A stretch of DNA of 64,000 nt from Lachnospiraceae bacterium. Lineage in GTDB: Bacteria > Bacillota > Clostridia > Lachnospirales > Lachnospiraceae. Where the stretch lies: contig BLLW01000010.1 of NCBI GenBank assembly GCA_011959285.1, forward strand, positions 1 to 64,000, read 5' to 3'. The first letter of the stretch is position 1, and each line of letters starts with the position of its first letter. Under the pieces are notes generated by a model. It was given only the letters and a program-made list of their open reading frames with translations, ran no database searches and had not been told where the DNA came from. Below, in pieces: positions 7,645-16,195 of the stretch. The position numbers and the translations under genes are program-made.

Positions 7645-8925
7645 TTCCTGCAGATTCATGAAAATGACAACAGAAAATTTTTCGTCCTTAACATCCCAGA
7701 TTACTTCCCCTCCATATTTTTCTGCTATCTTTCTTATAGAGCTAAGACCATATCCATGACGGTCGCTCTTATCCTTTGTAGACAGCAGATTCCCTTTTTT
7801 ATCCATGAGCAAAGCATGCTCATATGGATTTTTAACCGTGATAACCAACATTTCCTTTTTAATCCCTATGGACACGTCTATCGTCTTCTTATGCGTTTTA
7901 CATCCCTTCACTGCATCGATTGCATTATCAACTGCATTCCCCAATGCGATTCCTAACTCGTACTGGTTTATAGGCAGCTCCTCCGGCACAAAAACTTTTA
8001 CCTTAAAGTCTATCCCCAATTCCTTTGCCATGGAATACTTGGCGTTCAAAACCGCATCAATAATAGAATTTCCAGAATCAGATATCTTATCGACCGCATT
8101 GCAAATATGAATGATTCTGTCAATCTCCTCCGATACCATATTTTCATCGCTGCTTCCTAAACTGTTTTTCAGAACAATCAGTTCATTCATCCAATTATGC
8201 TTTTCTCTATAAAAAACCTCCATCATTTTCTTTTGTTCTTCCGTATTTTTAGATAGCATTTCCAGCTGCTGTGAATAAATCGCCTTTTCCCTCTCAAACA
8301 AAAAAGATTCCATTATCTTATCGTATAATTCAAAAATAACAATATTAAGAAATAGCAAAATACTGAAAATCACCATAGATGAAAAAGAATTATAATCTCC
8401 ACCTGTATTAAACATAGTATGCGCTATATAAATGCTTCCCACCGGAACAAACAATAAGGCTATGTAATACTTTGTAGGAATAATTTCATTTTCTTTTCTT
8501 TTTGAATAAACTGAAAACAAATACACACAGACAATTACTAAAATTATTGATATCACCACCCCAACTGCAGCCACCTGTCGTTCATCATCAAATATTTTTT
8601 GTAAACCAAAAAACACTATCATTTCTATCAACGCCCACACTACGCAAAACAGCAATACCATAAGTATGTTCTCAATTCCTTCCCATTGATAGTTACATAT
8701 GGAAATCAAGCAGACAAGCATAATATTAAATACAAACTTCCATATAGACGCTGTCCCCCTGTAATATTCGATTATAATCTGAAGCGCTGCAAACAATATC
8801 CATGCCCCTATTCCCCAGAAATTCCTCTGTTTCTTTTCTAAGAACGCATCCAAAAATTTGTGCACGATCCACAAGGCTGACAGGACCATGGCAAAGCTCA
8901 GAACAAGATTCCCCAGATTATACAT
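7639..8925 (-). CDS. agrC: AgrC-like sensor histidine kinase (GHKL family)
   Basis: Receptor for the cyclic peptide. Residues 1-205 are hydrophobic with about six membrane helices, followed by a dimerisation/phosphotransfer region with the candidate phosphoacceptor His243 (EKHNWMNEL) and a GHKL ATPase domain with N-box GNAVDNAIDA (330-339) and a glycine-rich HGYGLSSIRKI. This is the HPK10 layout of AgrC. The ATG at 8925 has GGGAGGTGAG upstream and overlaps the last codons of the regulator gene; an earlier in-frame start lacks a site. DNA here is clearly more A/T-rich than the 10-20 kb region. Confidence 0.9.
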   Translation of the reverse strand: MYNLGNLVLSFAMVLSALWIVHKFLDAFLEKKQRNFWGIGAWILFAALQIIIEYYRGTASIWKFVFNIMLVCLISICNYQWEGIENILMVLLFCVVWALIEMIVFFGLQKIFDDERQVAAVGVVISIILVIVCVYLFSVYSKRKENEIIPTKYYIALLFVPVGSIYIAHTMFNTGGDYNSFSSMVIFSILLFLNIVIFELYDKIMESFLFEREKAIYSQQLEMLSKNTEEQKKMMEVFYREKHNWMNELIVLKNSLGSSDENMVSEEIDRIIHICNAVDKISDSGNSIIDAVLNAKYSMAKELGIDFKVKVFVPEELPINQYELGIALGNAVDNAIDAVKGCKTHKKTIDVSIGIKKEMLVITVKNPYEHALLMDKKGNLLSTKDKSDRHGYGLSSIRKIAEKYGGEVIWDVKDEKFSVVIFMNLQEF

Positions 8926-9646
8926 CAATCTCACCTCCCAGCAGACTGCCATATGTATGGCAAAATTGCTTTTGTCTGTCTTCGCTGATGGGCAGCTTTT
9001 CGCCGGTAATGAGCGTAATTTCCTTTTTGTTTCTAACCTTGATCATATGATAATTCACCAGAAATGACTGATGTATCCTGAGGAATGGAACCTTTCCTTC
9101 TGCCAGTCTTCTTTCAACATCGGCAAGTTTTCCATTGAACACTTCTGTTTTGCCATCGCGGCTATGTATTTTAATCTGCCTGCCCCTACTTTCAAAATAC
9201 AAAATATTCCTGCAGGGAATCTTAAATTCCTCGTTTTTATAGTGAAATGAAAAGTAAAAATTCCTCCTTCCGATTTTTTGATTCGCCTCTAAAAAAATTT
9301 TGGAAAAGGCTTCCGCCTCTATGGGCTTTCTCACAAACGCGAACACATCCAGCCGGAACAGCTCCATCATGTACCGATCATACCCCGATACGAAGACGAT
9401 AATCACATTTTCATCCACCCTGCGGATATTTTTTGCCGTTTGAATACCGTCACCGTTTTCCATCTGAATATCCAGATACAGCAAGTCATATCTGTTTCCC
9501 CTGCCTATTTCTTGTTCCAACAACTCTCCGCTAAAGAAAACATCGATTTCTGCCAGAATATTTTCTCTCCGGCAAATCTCATTTATAATCTCTTCTATCT
9601 GACCCGTTATAAGGTGTTCATCATCGCAAATAGCAACACTCAGCAT
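8918..9646 (-). CDS. agrA: AgrA-like LytTR response regulator
   Basis: A 242-residue regulator: receiver domain (acidic pocket DDE at 8-10, phosphoacceptor Asp59 in LLYLDIQM, Lys107 in RKP) followed by a LytTR DNA-binding domain from about 135 (EFKIPCRNILYFESRGR, then FLRIHQSFLVNYHMI). LytTR proteins bind paired short direct repeats; matching repeats occur just upstream of agrD. Its ATG overlaps the end of the acyltransferase gene (ATGCTGA), and its stop overlaps the kinase start, so all are one transcript. Confidence 0.92.
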   Translation of the reverse strand: MLSVAICDDEHLITGQIEEIINEICRRENILAEIDVFFSGELLEQEIGRGNRYDLLYLDIQMENGDGIQTAKNIRRVDENVIIVFVSGYDRYMMELFRLDVFAFVRKPIEAEAFSKIFLEANQKIGRRNFYFSFHYKNEEFKIPCRNILYFESRGRQIKIHSRDGKTEVFNGKLADVERRLAEGKVPFLRIHQSFLVNYHMIKVRNKKEITLITGEKLPISEDRQKQFCHTYGSLLGGEIDV

Positions 9647-10773
9647 ACGTTTCCCCTTTTATCTTTTGTCTTCTCCCTCACCTTCGCGATCTTCTGTCCT
9701 ATCCGATGCTGCACTTCCGAAATCCCCAGCGGCAGCCCAATTCCCGCCAGAAGGTAGATCCACTTGCTCGCCTCAGCGCCTCCCGCCAGGTAGACGAACC
9801 CAATCTCGCCAAAGAACATTTCCGCATCAAATTCCCTGCACAGCGGCGTATACAGGCTGCACAGATAAAAGAAGCCTTTCACCAGCATGAAACACGCCGC
9901 ATGATGCATCATGATAGAATAAGTATTCCGCCCAATATAGACCATCTTTCCCGCCAGATAAGGAATACCGCTTATGATTCTGGACACCCTTAACCAGAAG
10001 GCGATTCCGGTCACAACGGTAAGATAGGGCACAATCGGTCCATTGGCAAAACTGCTGACCCAGACCGCGCTGAATGCCAGACCGCCGCACACGACTGTGA
10101 TCAGCACCTGAACCCCCATCACAATCAGAAAATACGGTCCATCCTCTAAAGTGTCATGTACTTCCAGCTTTTCCCGATAGATCCTGCCCATCTGAAATCC
10201 CGGCATCATAAATAACAGCCTGCCGGGCAATTTATAATACCCCCAAACGTGCCCTCCAATCGCCAGCCACACCGTCAAGATGCCTGCCGCAAGGCAGCCT
10301 GCAAAAATCAGCCACTCATAATTTAAATGAAGCAGAGACAAAACCTTGCGCATCAACACATTTATAACTTCCAGCATGAACAGCACGGGAACGAACCATG
10401 CGGGGAAGTTATACATAAACTGATGCCCGTCCAGAAAGGGGGATAAAAACAGCGTTTTGAACGACAGCGGCTCTCCAATGGCAAATCCCGCCCCATGCAG
10501 GATGTTCGTCAAGATTCCGTAAAAAAGATTCCACAAAAAATAAGGCACAAGGAGCGTGATACACTTTCCAAGGATATAGCTTCCAATCCGTTCCTCCGCT
10601 TCCTTCTTGTAAAAATATCCTGAGACGAACAGAAAAATAAAAACATGAAAAGAATAATAAGGAAATAAATCCCCAATCTCAAAAAGGTTGTAGCCCAGAT
10701 GCCCTGCCACCACAAGGATTATGCCGATTGCCGATAAAATACGGAAGATCTTATTTTCTTTGTAAGTTGTCAT
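9640..10773 (-). CDS. Membrane acyltransferase (acyltransferase 3 family), first gene of the agr operon
   Basis: An integral membrane protein of 377 residues with about ten helices. The N-terminal IFRILSAIGIILVVAGHLG contains the conserved His of acyltransferase 3 proteins that acylate sugars or other envelope molecules; FVSGYFYKK after the second helix also fits. The ATG at 10773 has AAAGGA 9 nt upstream; the longer upstream frame has none. It overlaps agrA by 7 bp, so it is co-transcribed with the quorum-sensing genes. Whether it modifies a surface sugar under quorum control or is a passenger is unknown. It is divergent from the lipoprotein gene at 10867. Confidence 0.82.
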   Translation of the reverse strand: MTTYKENKIFRILSAIGIILVVAGHLGYNLFEIGDLFPYYSFHVFIFLFVSGYFYKKEAEERIGSYILGKCITLLVPYFLWNLFYGILTNILHGAGFAIGEPLSFKTLFLSPFLDGHQFMYNFPAWFVPVLFMLEVINVLMRKVLSLLHLNYEWLIFAGCLAAGILTVWLAIGGHVWGYYKLPGRLLFMMPGFQMGRIYREKLEVHDTLEDGPYFLIVMGVQVLITVVCGGLAFSAVWVSSFANGPIVPYLTVVTGIAFWLRVSRIISGIPYLAGKMVYIGRNTYSIMMHHAACFMLVKGFFYLCSLYTPLCREFDAEMFFGEIGFVYLAGGAEASKWIYLLAGIGLPLGISEVQHRIGQKIAKVREKTKDKRGNVC

Positions 10774-10831
10774 GATTCGGTTCCTTTCTGCACACTTAAA
10801 AATAAATCTATTTGTAGTATACAAAAAATCA

Positions 10832-10860
10832 TTGTACAATAAAAGCAAAAAAACTATAAT
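10832..10860 (+). promoter_or_regulatory. Sigma-A promoter immediately before the lipoprotein start codon
   Basis: TTGTAC and TATAAT are separated by 17 bp. The -10 box ends 6 bp before the ATG at 10867, so the expected transcription start coincides with the start codon, giving a leaderless or nearly leaderless mRNA. Confidence 0.65.
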
Positions 10861-10866
10861 AGCGTT

Positions 10867-11931
10867 ATGAATAAATTATCCGATTCTTCCTTTCACTACA
10901 TAAACTGCATAAAAAAACTTTGTGTCTTATCCCTTGCATGTATGGCTGTCGGTCTGTTTGCCGCCTGCGGAGCATCCAGACCGCAGCCCGCGGAAAAGTA
11001 TGTCCCGGAAGGCTTCCTGCAGGAGTCGGCGCTTATCTCCTTTGACCGCTCCTCCTTAAACGCCATTCCCGACAATCCTAACGCGGCTCTCAATGTGCCT
11101 ACTTACATCACCAAGGTGGAAGATACCTATTTTATTGTGGACTGTTACAACAATCAGGTCATCTATCACGACAATCTGACCGATCCATTATATGAGTGGC
11201 AGATCATGACGAAGGATATTTCCATGGGGCATACCCTTGCCAGCGACGGACTGGTCTATCTGATCGATGACACGGAAAACAACCGGGTGCTGGTCATGGA
11301 AAAGGAGCAGAACGAAAACGGGCAGACTATTTATGTTCCCACCCAGGAATTTCGGGATATCGGGAACCGCCCCCACTTTATCGTCTATGATGCATACACC
11401 GATACCTTTTATGTGTGGAGCTCCCAAAGCGGGGAAATGTATCTGTTCCGCCATCCAGCGGAGGATTCCCACATGTACCTGACCGAAGTGCGCTCTATCC
11501 CCTCACTGGCGGGCGTATATGTGCGTTCGTTCACGATTATGGAGGACCGTATTTACTTTGTGTCAGGCAATTCAAGCATCATAGAGGCAGACCTGTACAG
11601 CTTCAAGGTTAAAAAAGAATACTCCGTCCCACCCGAAATGGCTGGCATGATCCAGCTTGTACAGATTCAGGACTACTATTATATTACCATTTCCACAGAT
11701 ATCACCGGCAATCAGGATTATGCCGGCATGATCCGCGTAAAGAACCTAAAGGATTTGTCTCAAGGCGCCTACGAGGATGTGTACTCCTACTTTATCGGCG
11801 GCGGTACGCCCTATTACATGACCATGATAGACGACTGCTGGTATCTCACAGAACACCGCCTTCCCGGTCACTCCATCTGGCGTTTTCAGGTGATAGACAA
11901 CGAAATTACCAATGTGACTTCCATTTACTAA
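10867..11931 (+). CDS. Lipoprotein of unknown function, beta-propeller-like
   Basis: A 354-residue exported protein. The signal segment ends in LFAAC with the lipid-attachment Cys at residue 34. The rest consists of repeated strand-rich units (for example YFIVDCYNNQVIYHDN, LVYLIDDTENNRVLVME, TFYVWSSQSGEMYLF), spaced as in NHL/propeller folds; this is inference from the pattern. No ribosome-binding site precedes the ATG and no better in-frame start is seen. First gene of a plus-strand run with the glycosyltransferase-like protein and the BMP-like protein. The role may be in cell-envelope assembly, but nothing shows it directly. Confidence 0.75.
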   Translation: MNKLSDSSFHYINCIKKLCVLSLACMAVGLFAACGASRPQPAEKYVPEGFLQESALISFDRSSLNAIPDNPNAALNVPTYITKVEDTYFIVDCYNNQVIYHDNLTDPLYEWQIMTKDISMGHTLASDGLVYLIDDTENNRVLVMEKEQNENGQTIYVPTQEFRDIGNRPHFIVYDAYTDTFYVWSSQSGEMYLFRHPAEDSHMYLTEVRSIPSLAGVYVRSFTIMEDRIYFVSGNSSIIEADLYSFKVKKEYSVPPEMAGMIQLVQIQDYYYITISTDITGNQDYAGMIRVKNLKDLSQGAYEDVYSYFIGGGTPYYMTMIDDCWYLTEHRLPGHSIWRFQVIDNEITNVTSIY

Positions 11932-11982
11932 GCCACAGCTTTTAGCCACAGCTTTTAGCCACAGCTTTTAGCCCCGGCTTTG
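11931..11982 (+). repeat. 13-bp tandem repeat, four units
   Basis: Three perfect copies and one degenerate copy of AGCCACAGCTTTT directly follow and overlap the stop codon of the lipoprotein gene. Unit AGC-CAC-AGCT also has weak self-complementarity. It lies 31 bp before the next gene. Confidence 0.9.
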
Positions 11983-12013
11983 ATTTTCCTGAATATACCG
12001 AAAGGATATGCAA

Positions 12014-13615
12014 ATGAAAACTTTACTGTTTCAAAATACGAAAAAAGCCTCCAGCATTACTCCTGCTCAAAGGACAAGCCTTTGCCTGATTCTTACGATT
12101 ATCCTGTCCTGCCTGCTCGTAGCTCTTGCACAGGGCAGCGGATTTTTTTACAGCACCCACTATACAAAGGTGCTTATACTGACGCTCCTCTTTCTGGCTT
12201 ATGTCGGCGCTTTCTTTTACCTGAAAGCTGCCCGCCGCCTTGATGAGAGCAGCTATGTCTTTATGATAATCCTGCTTGGCGTCTTTCTGCGATGCAGTTA
12301 TGTACTCCTGTCCGGTCTCTACGACAGGCAGCACGATGCCGGCGCCTATACGGGCATGGGAACGGATTTTATTAACCCCGGTCATATTGGCTACATTGAA
12401 TATATTTACAAATTTCATAAGCTGCCGGATTTAAATCCTTACGAACTGTTCGCCTATTATCATCCGCCCCTGCACCATATTCTTTCCTGTATCTGGCTGC
12501 GGCTCAACATTTTGTTCGGCGTGGCGGAAGATCTTGCATTTGAGAACCTGCAGGTTTTGACCCTGCTTTACTCCTGCCTGTGCATGGTAGTCACATGGAA
12601 GATACTGAAAGTGCTGGATATACGGGGAAAAGGACTTTACATAGGACTTGCTTTTATGGTGTTCCACCCTGCCACCATCGTCATGGCAGGAAGTGTCAAC
12701 AATGACATGCTTACCATCCTCTTTATGTGCCTGATTATATTGGAATCCTTAAAGTGGATTCGAGATAAAAACCTTGCAGGACTCATACGTCTTTCGCTGT
12801 ATATCGGATTTGGTATGATCACCAAGCTGAATTCAGCCGTTCTCGCCATTCCCTTAGCCATCCTTTTCCTGAAGCATTTTGTTTCCGTGATTCGTTCTAA
12901 GGATAAACCGCTGATTCTTAAGTGGCTGAAGAATTACTGTATTTTTGCAGTGATTGTCGCACCTATCGGTCTTTCCTGGATTGTGCGCAATCTGATTCGG
13001 TTCAGTGAAAAACCGGGCGTTCCGGTTCCGGGTGAAACTTCTCCCATGTATACGGCTCCTTTCAGCCTGTGGGAACGGCTGGGCATTCCCGCCCTCTCTG
13101 ATTGGAATTTTGCCTTTCCTTTTCACCCAATCAGCGCCAAGGCATGCTGCAATACCTGGGTCATCATGTACCATACTTCCCTGTTTGCTGAGGAATATCC
13201 CACAGACCTGCCGGACATTCTTCTGGTGCTGTGTCAGATTACCTTTCTGCTTGCCGTTATCCTTGGAATTGCCACTGCTGTCTTGTTGGTGGCAGTACTC
13301 TTACATAAACGTACGGGCAGAGAAGATACCATTTTCCTTTTGACTGGTTATGTGATCATGCTGATTTCTTTTGCAGCATTTGTCATCATTTATCCATATA
13401 CCTGCAGCAGCGATTTCCGTTATGTTGCAATCTGTCTGGTCTATATTTCCATTGCTTTGGGACTGGGCAATAAGTACTACCTCTCACCCTCCTTCCGGCA
13501 GGAAAAGGACAAGAGAGCCAAAATAAAAGCAATCTGTATGCATATGATTAATAGTGGAATCTTAGCGGTTCTTACTTTCATTACAATTATCTACGTTTTT
13601 TGGGAACGCTGGTAA
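12014..13615 (+). CDS. Multi-pass membrane glycosyltransferase-like protein (GT39/PMT-ArnT type)
   Basis: A 533-residue membrane protein with about eleven helices. After the first helices comes LLSGLYDRQHDAGAYTGMG, with Asp residues placed like the catalytic loop of GT-C polyprenyl-phosphate-sugar transferases, then HPPLHHILSCIWLR, the conserved H-P-P-L motif of the PMT/ArnT group. These enzymes move a sugar from a lipid carrier to an extracytoplasmic acceptor. I use the ATG at 12014 because AAAGGA is 7 nt upstream; one at 12008 is too close. It lies between the lipoprotein and BMP-like genes on one strand. Acceptor unknown. Confidence 0.8.
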   Translation: MKTLLFQNTKKASSITPAQRTSLCLILTIILSCLLVALAQGSGFFYSTHYTKVLILTLLFLAYVGAFFYLKAARRLDESSYVFMIILLGVFLRCSYVLLSGLYDRQHDAGAYTGMGTDFINPGHIGYIEYIYKFHKLPDLNPYELFAYYHPPLHHILSCIWLRLNILFGVAEDLAFENLQVLTLLYSCLCMVVTWKILKVLDIRGKGLYIGLAFMVFHPATIVMAGSVNNDMLTILFMCLIILESLKWIRDKNLAGLIRLSLYIGFGMITKLNSAVLAIPLAILFLKHFVSVIRSKDKPLILKWLKNYCIFAVIVAPIGLSWIVRNLIRFSEKPGVPVPGETSPMYTAPFSLWERLGIPALSDWNFAFPFHPISAKACCNTWVIMYHTSLFAEEYPTDLPDILLVLCQITFLLAVILGIATAVLLVAVLLHKRTGREDTIFLLTGYVIMLISFAAFVIIYPYTCSSDFRYVAICLVYISIALGLGNKYYLSPSFRQEKDKRAKIKAICMHMINSGILAVLTFITIIYVFWERW

Positions 13616-13656
13616 CTGGTATAACACAATAAACATTTCAATTTTGGAGGTTGATT

Positions 13657-15567
13657 ATGGGAAGAGAAGATTACAGCAAGGCTTATAAACTGGGCAAGCG
13701 AGACTACCAGATGCGTATGCTGCGAGGAGAAAAACCCACCTTACAAGTGCTGGACGACATTATGCCGGAAAAGGGCGCTTACCACGAAATGCCCCTCGGT
13801 CTGGTTCAGATTCCTACCGAACAGATAGCAGGAACCAAGACCATTGGAAGGAGCAACTCTTTTGCCGGAAACTTCATGCCGATCTTAAAGGAGAACTCCG
13901 AATTTGCAAGCAAATGGGCAGCGCTCAGCACCAGTCATGTGCAGGAAGGTATCCGCGACCCGATCACGGCTTACGAATTTATGAATAAATTCTATATCCT
14001 GGAGGGAAATAAGCGCGTCAGCGTCATGAAGTATCACGGTGCCGTCTCCATTCCGGGAAACGTCATCCGAATCGTTCCAAAACGCAGCGAAGACAAGGAA
14101 AATAGAATCTATTACGAATTTATGGAGTTCTATCAATCTGCTCCCATCAACTATATCTGGTTTTCCCAGGAGGGGAACTTTGCCAAACTGCAAAAAGCCG
14201 TGGGAAAAGAACCGGGCGAAATGTGGAGTCATGAGGATCTTCTTACGTTCAGCGCGCTTTATACCCAGTTCAAAGCGGAGTACACGGCAAAAGGCGGCAG
14301 CAAGCTGCACATCACGCCCGGAGACGCTTTCCTTGCCTTTATCACCCTGCATGGATATGAGGAAGTGGAAGATAAGACGACAAACGAACTGAAAGCCCTG
14401 ATTGCCAAGAGCTGGGAAGAATTTGAACTTCTGCAGGAAGATCAGGAAATCGATTTGAAGATGAACCCCAGTCAGGAAAAGAAGCCGCTTCTCAGCATCC
14501 TTCTGCCCGTAAGCGCTCCGAAGCTAAAAGCTGCCTTTATCTACGAAAAGACCTCCGGCACCTCTGCCTGGACTTACGCCCACGAATTGGGCAGACTCTA
14601 TCTGGAGCAGACTTTCCCCGAGGAACTACAGACACTATGCTATGAAAACGGAACCCTCGAAAATGCGGATGAATTAATCGAGCAGGCAATTGCCGAGGGC
14701 TGCAATCTGATCTTTACCACTACGCCCACTTTCGTGCAGGCAAGTGTAAAGGCTGCCATCGCCCATCCGGAAGTACGTATTTTGAACTGCTCCTTAAATA
14801 CCTCCCACCGCTACATCCGTACCTACTATTCCCGGATGCATGAAGCCAAATTCCTGATGGGCGCCATCGCCGGCGCAATGGCGGCAAACGACCATCTGAC
14901 CTATATTGCAGATTATCCGATTTACGGCACCATTGCCAACATCAATGCTTTCGCCCTGGGCGCAAAAATGATAAATCCGAGGGCAAAGGTCTATCTTGAA
15001 TGGTCCAGTATGAAAGAAGTGGATATTGACGAACGGATCAAGCAGACGCAGTCTACCTGTATCTCGGGAAGAGATATGACCATCCCTGAGGAAACTTCCC
15101 GCTTTTTCGGGCTGTATCATATGGAAGGCGAGCACCCCAGAAATCTTGCCGTGCCTCTGTACCATTGGGGGAAATTTTATGAACAGCTCCTTCGCACTAT
15201 CGTGGACGGCACTTGGAAATATGACGAAAAATCCGCCTCCTCCAAGGCAATCAACTACTGGTGGGGTATGTCCGCAGGTGTAATAGACGTGGTGTGGTCC
15301 AACCATCTTCCAATCGGCACCAAGCGGCTGGTGGAACTGTTAAAATCTACCATTAGTTCTGAATTATTTAATCCTTTTTCGGGCATCTTATATTCTCAGA
15401 CGGGCATCGTCATAGATGATCCGGAACGGAAACTGACACCGGAAGAAATCATGAGCATGGACTGGCTGGCAGAAAATGTAATTGGTTCCATCCCCAAAAA
15501 GGAAGACTTGAATGAGCAGGCGGCGCCTGTCATCAATCAGCAGGGTGTAATCAAAGAGGAAGGCTGA
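13657..15567 (+). CDS. Cytoplasmic fusion: ParB-like N-terminal domain and BMP-type ligand-binding domain
   Basis: A 636-residue protein without signal peptide or membrane helix. Residues about 45-150 resemble a ParB/sulfiredoxin-like fold (LVQIPTEQIAGTKTIGRSNSF, then the core FYILEGNKRVSVMKYHG). From about 285 it matches the Bmp/PnrA purine-nucleoside-binding family (LKAAFIYEKTSGTSAWTYAHELGR; FTTTPTFVQ; HEAKFLMGAIAGAMA). Exported BMP proteins are lipoproteins that feed nucleosides to ABC importers; lacking export signals, this one must bind its ligand inside the cell, so a sensor or regulatory role is likely (inference). ATG at 13657 follows GGAGG by 6 nt. The next gene, a phosphoesterase, starts 7 bp later. 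Confidence 0.78.
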   Translation: MGREDYSKAYKLGKRDYQMRMLRGEKPTLQVLDDIMPEKGAYHEMPLGLVQIPTEQIAGTKTIGRSNSFAGNFMPILKENSEFASKWAALSTSHVQEGIRDPITAYEFMNKFYILEGNKRVSVMKYHGAVSIPGNVIRIVPKRSEDKENRIYYEFMEFYQSAPINYIWFSQEGNFAKLQKAVGKEPGEMWSHEDLLTFSALYTQFKAEYTAKGGSKLHITPGDAFLAFITLHGYEEVEDKTTNELKALIAKSWEEFELLQEDQEIDLKMNPSQEKKPLLSILLPVSAPKLKAAFIYEKTSGTSAWTYAHELGRLYLEQTFPEELQTLCYENGTLENADELIEQAIAEGCNLIFTTTPTFVQASVKAAIAHPEVRILNCSLNTSHRYIRTYYSRMHEAKFLMGAIAGAMAANDHLTYIADYPIYGTIANINAFALGAKMINPRAKVYLEWSSMKEVDIDERIKQTQSTCISGRDMTIPEETSRFFGLYHMEGEHPRNLAVPLYHWGKFYEQLLRTIVDGTWKYDEKSASSKAINYWWGMSAGVIDVVWSNHLPIGTKRLVELLKSTISSELFNPFSGILYSQTGIVIDDPERKLTPEEIMSMDWLAENVIGSIPKKEDLNEQAAPVINQQGVIKEEG

Positions 15568-15574
15568 TTTACAT

Positions 15575-16195
15575 ATGAAGATACTTGCAATTGCAGACGA
15601 AGAATCAAAATACTTTTGGGACTTTTTTGAAAAAAGCAAGCTGGAGGGAATCGACTTGATTATCTCCTGCGGTGATTTAGATCCCCGCTACCTTTCTTTC
15701 CTAGTGACCCTCTCCAATGTGCCTGTTTTGTACGTACACGGAAATCATGATGGAAAATATGACAAGATACCGCCAGAAGGCTGTATCTGCATCGAAGACC
15801 AGATTTACGTCCACAACGGCATCCGCATTCTGGGTCTGGGCGGCTCCATGCGGTACCGGGAGGGACCTCACCAATATACGGAACTGGGCATGAAAAAGAG
15901 AGTTGCCCGCCTATGGTTCCAACTGCTGCGGCACCGCGGCTTTGACATCTTAGTGACCCACGCCCCCGCCTATCAGTTAAATGATGGGCGGGATCTTCCC
16001 CACCAGGGTTTCCAAGTCTTCAAAGACCTGATTGAAAAGTACAAGCCCAAATTCTTTCTCCACGGGCATGTGCACATGTCCTACGGGCGGAATCACAAAC
16101 GCTACGACAAATATATGGATACCCACATCATAAATGCATATGAACGATGCGTATTTGATTTTGAAGACGAAAACTTAAAAGAACATATCCGCTAG
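15575..16195 (+). CDS. Calcineurin-like metallophosphoesterase
   Basis: A 206-residue cytoplasmic phosphoesterase of the Metallophos superfamily. Motifs in order: the first metal site is degenerate (AIADEES instead of D-x-H), then ISCGDLDP (GD motif, about 30-36), VHGNHDG (GNHD, about 53-59), THAPAY (about 128) and LHGHVHMSYG (GHxH, about 165). The missing first His is a real departure from the family and may alter metal binding. It lies 7 bp behind the ParB/BMP fusion. Its stop overlaps the convergent GTPase stop within the four bases CTAG. Substrate unknown. Confidence 0.85.
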   Translation: MKILAIADEESKYFWDFFEKSKLEGIDLIISCGDLDPRYLSFLVTLSNVPVLYVHGNHDGKYDKIPPEGCICIEDQIYVHNGIRILGLGGSMRYREGPHQYTELGMKKRVARLWFQLLRHRGFDILVTHAPAYQLNDGRDLPHQGFQVFKDLIEKYKPKFFLHGHVHMSYGRNHKRYDKYMDTHIINAYERCVFDFEDENLKEHIR

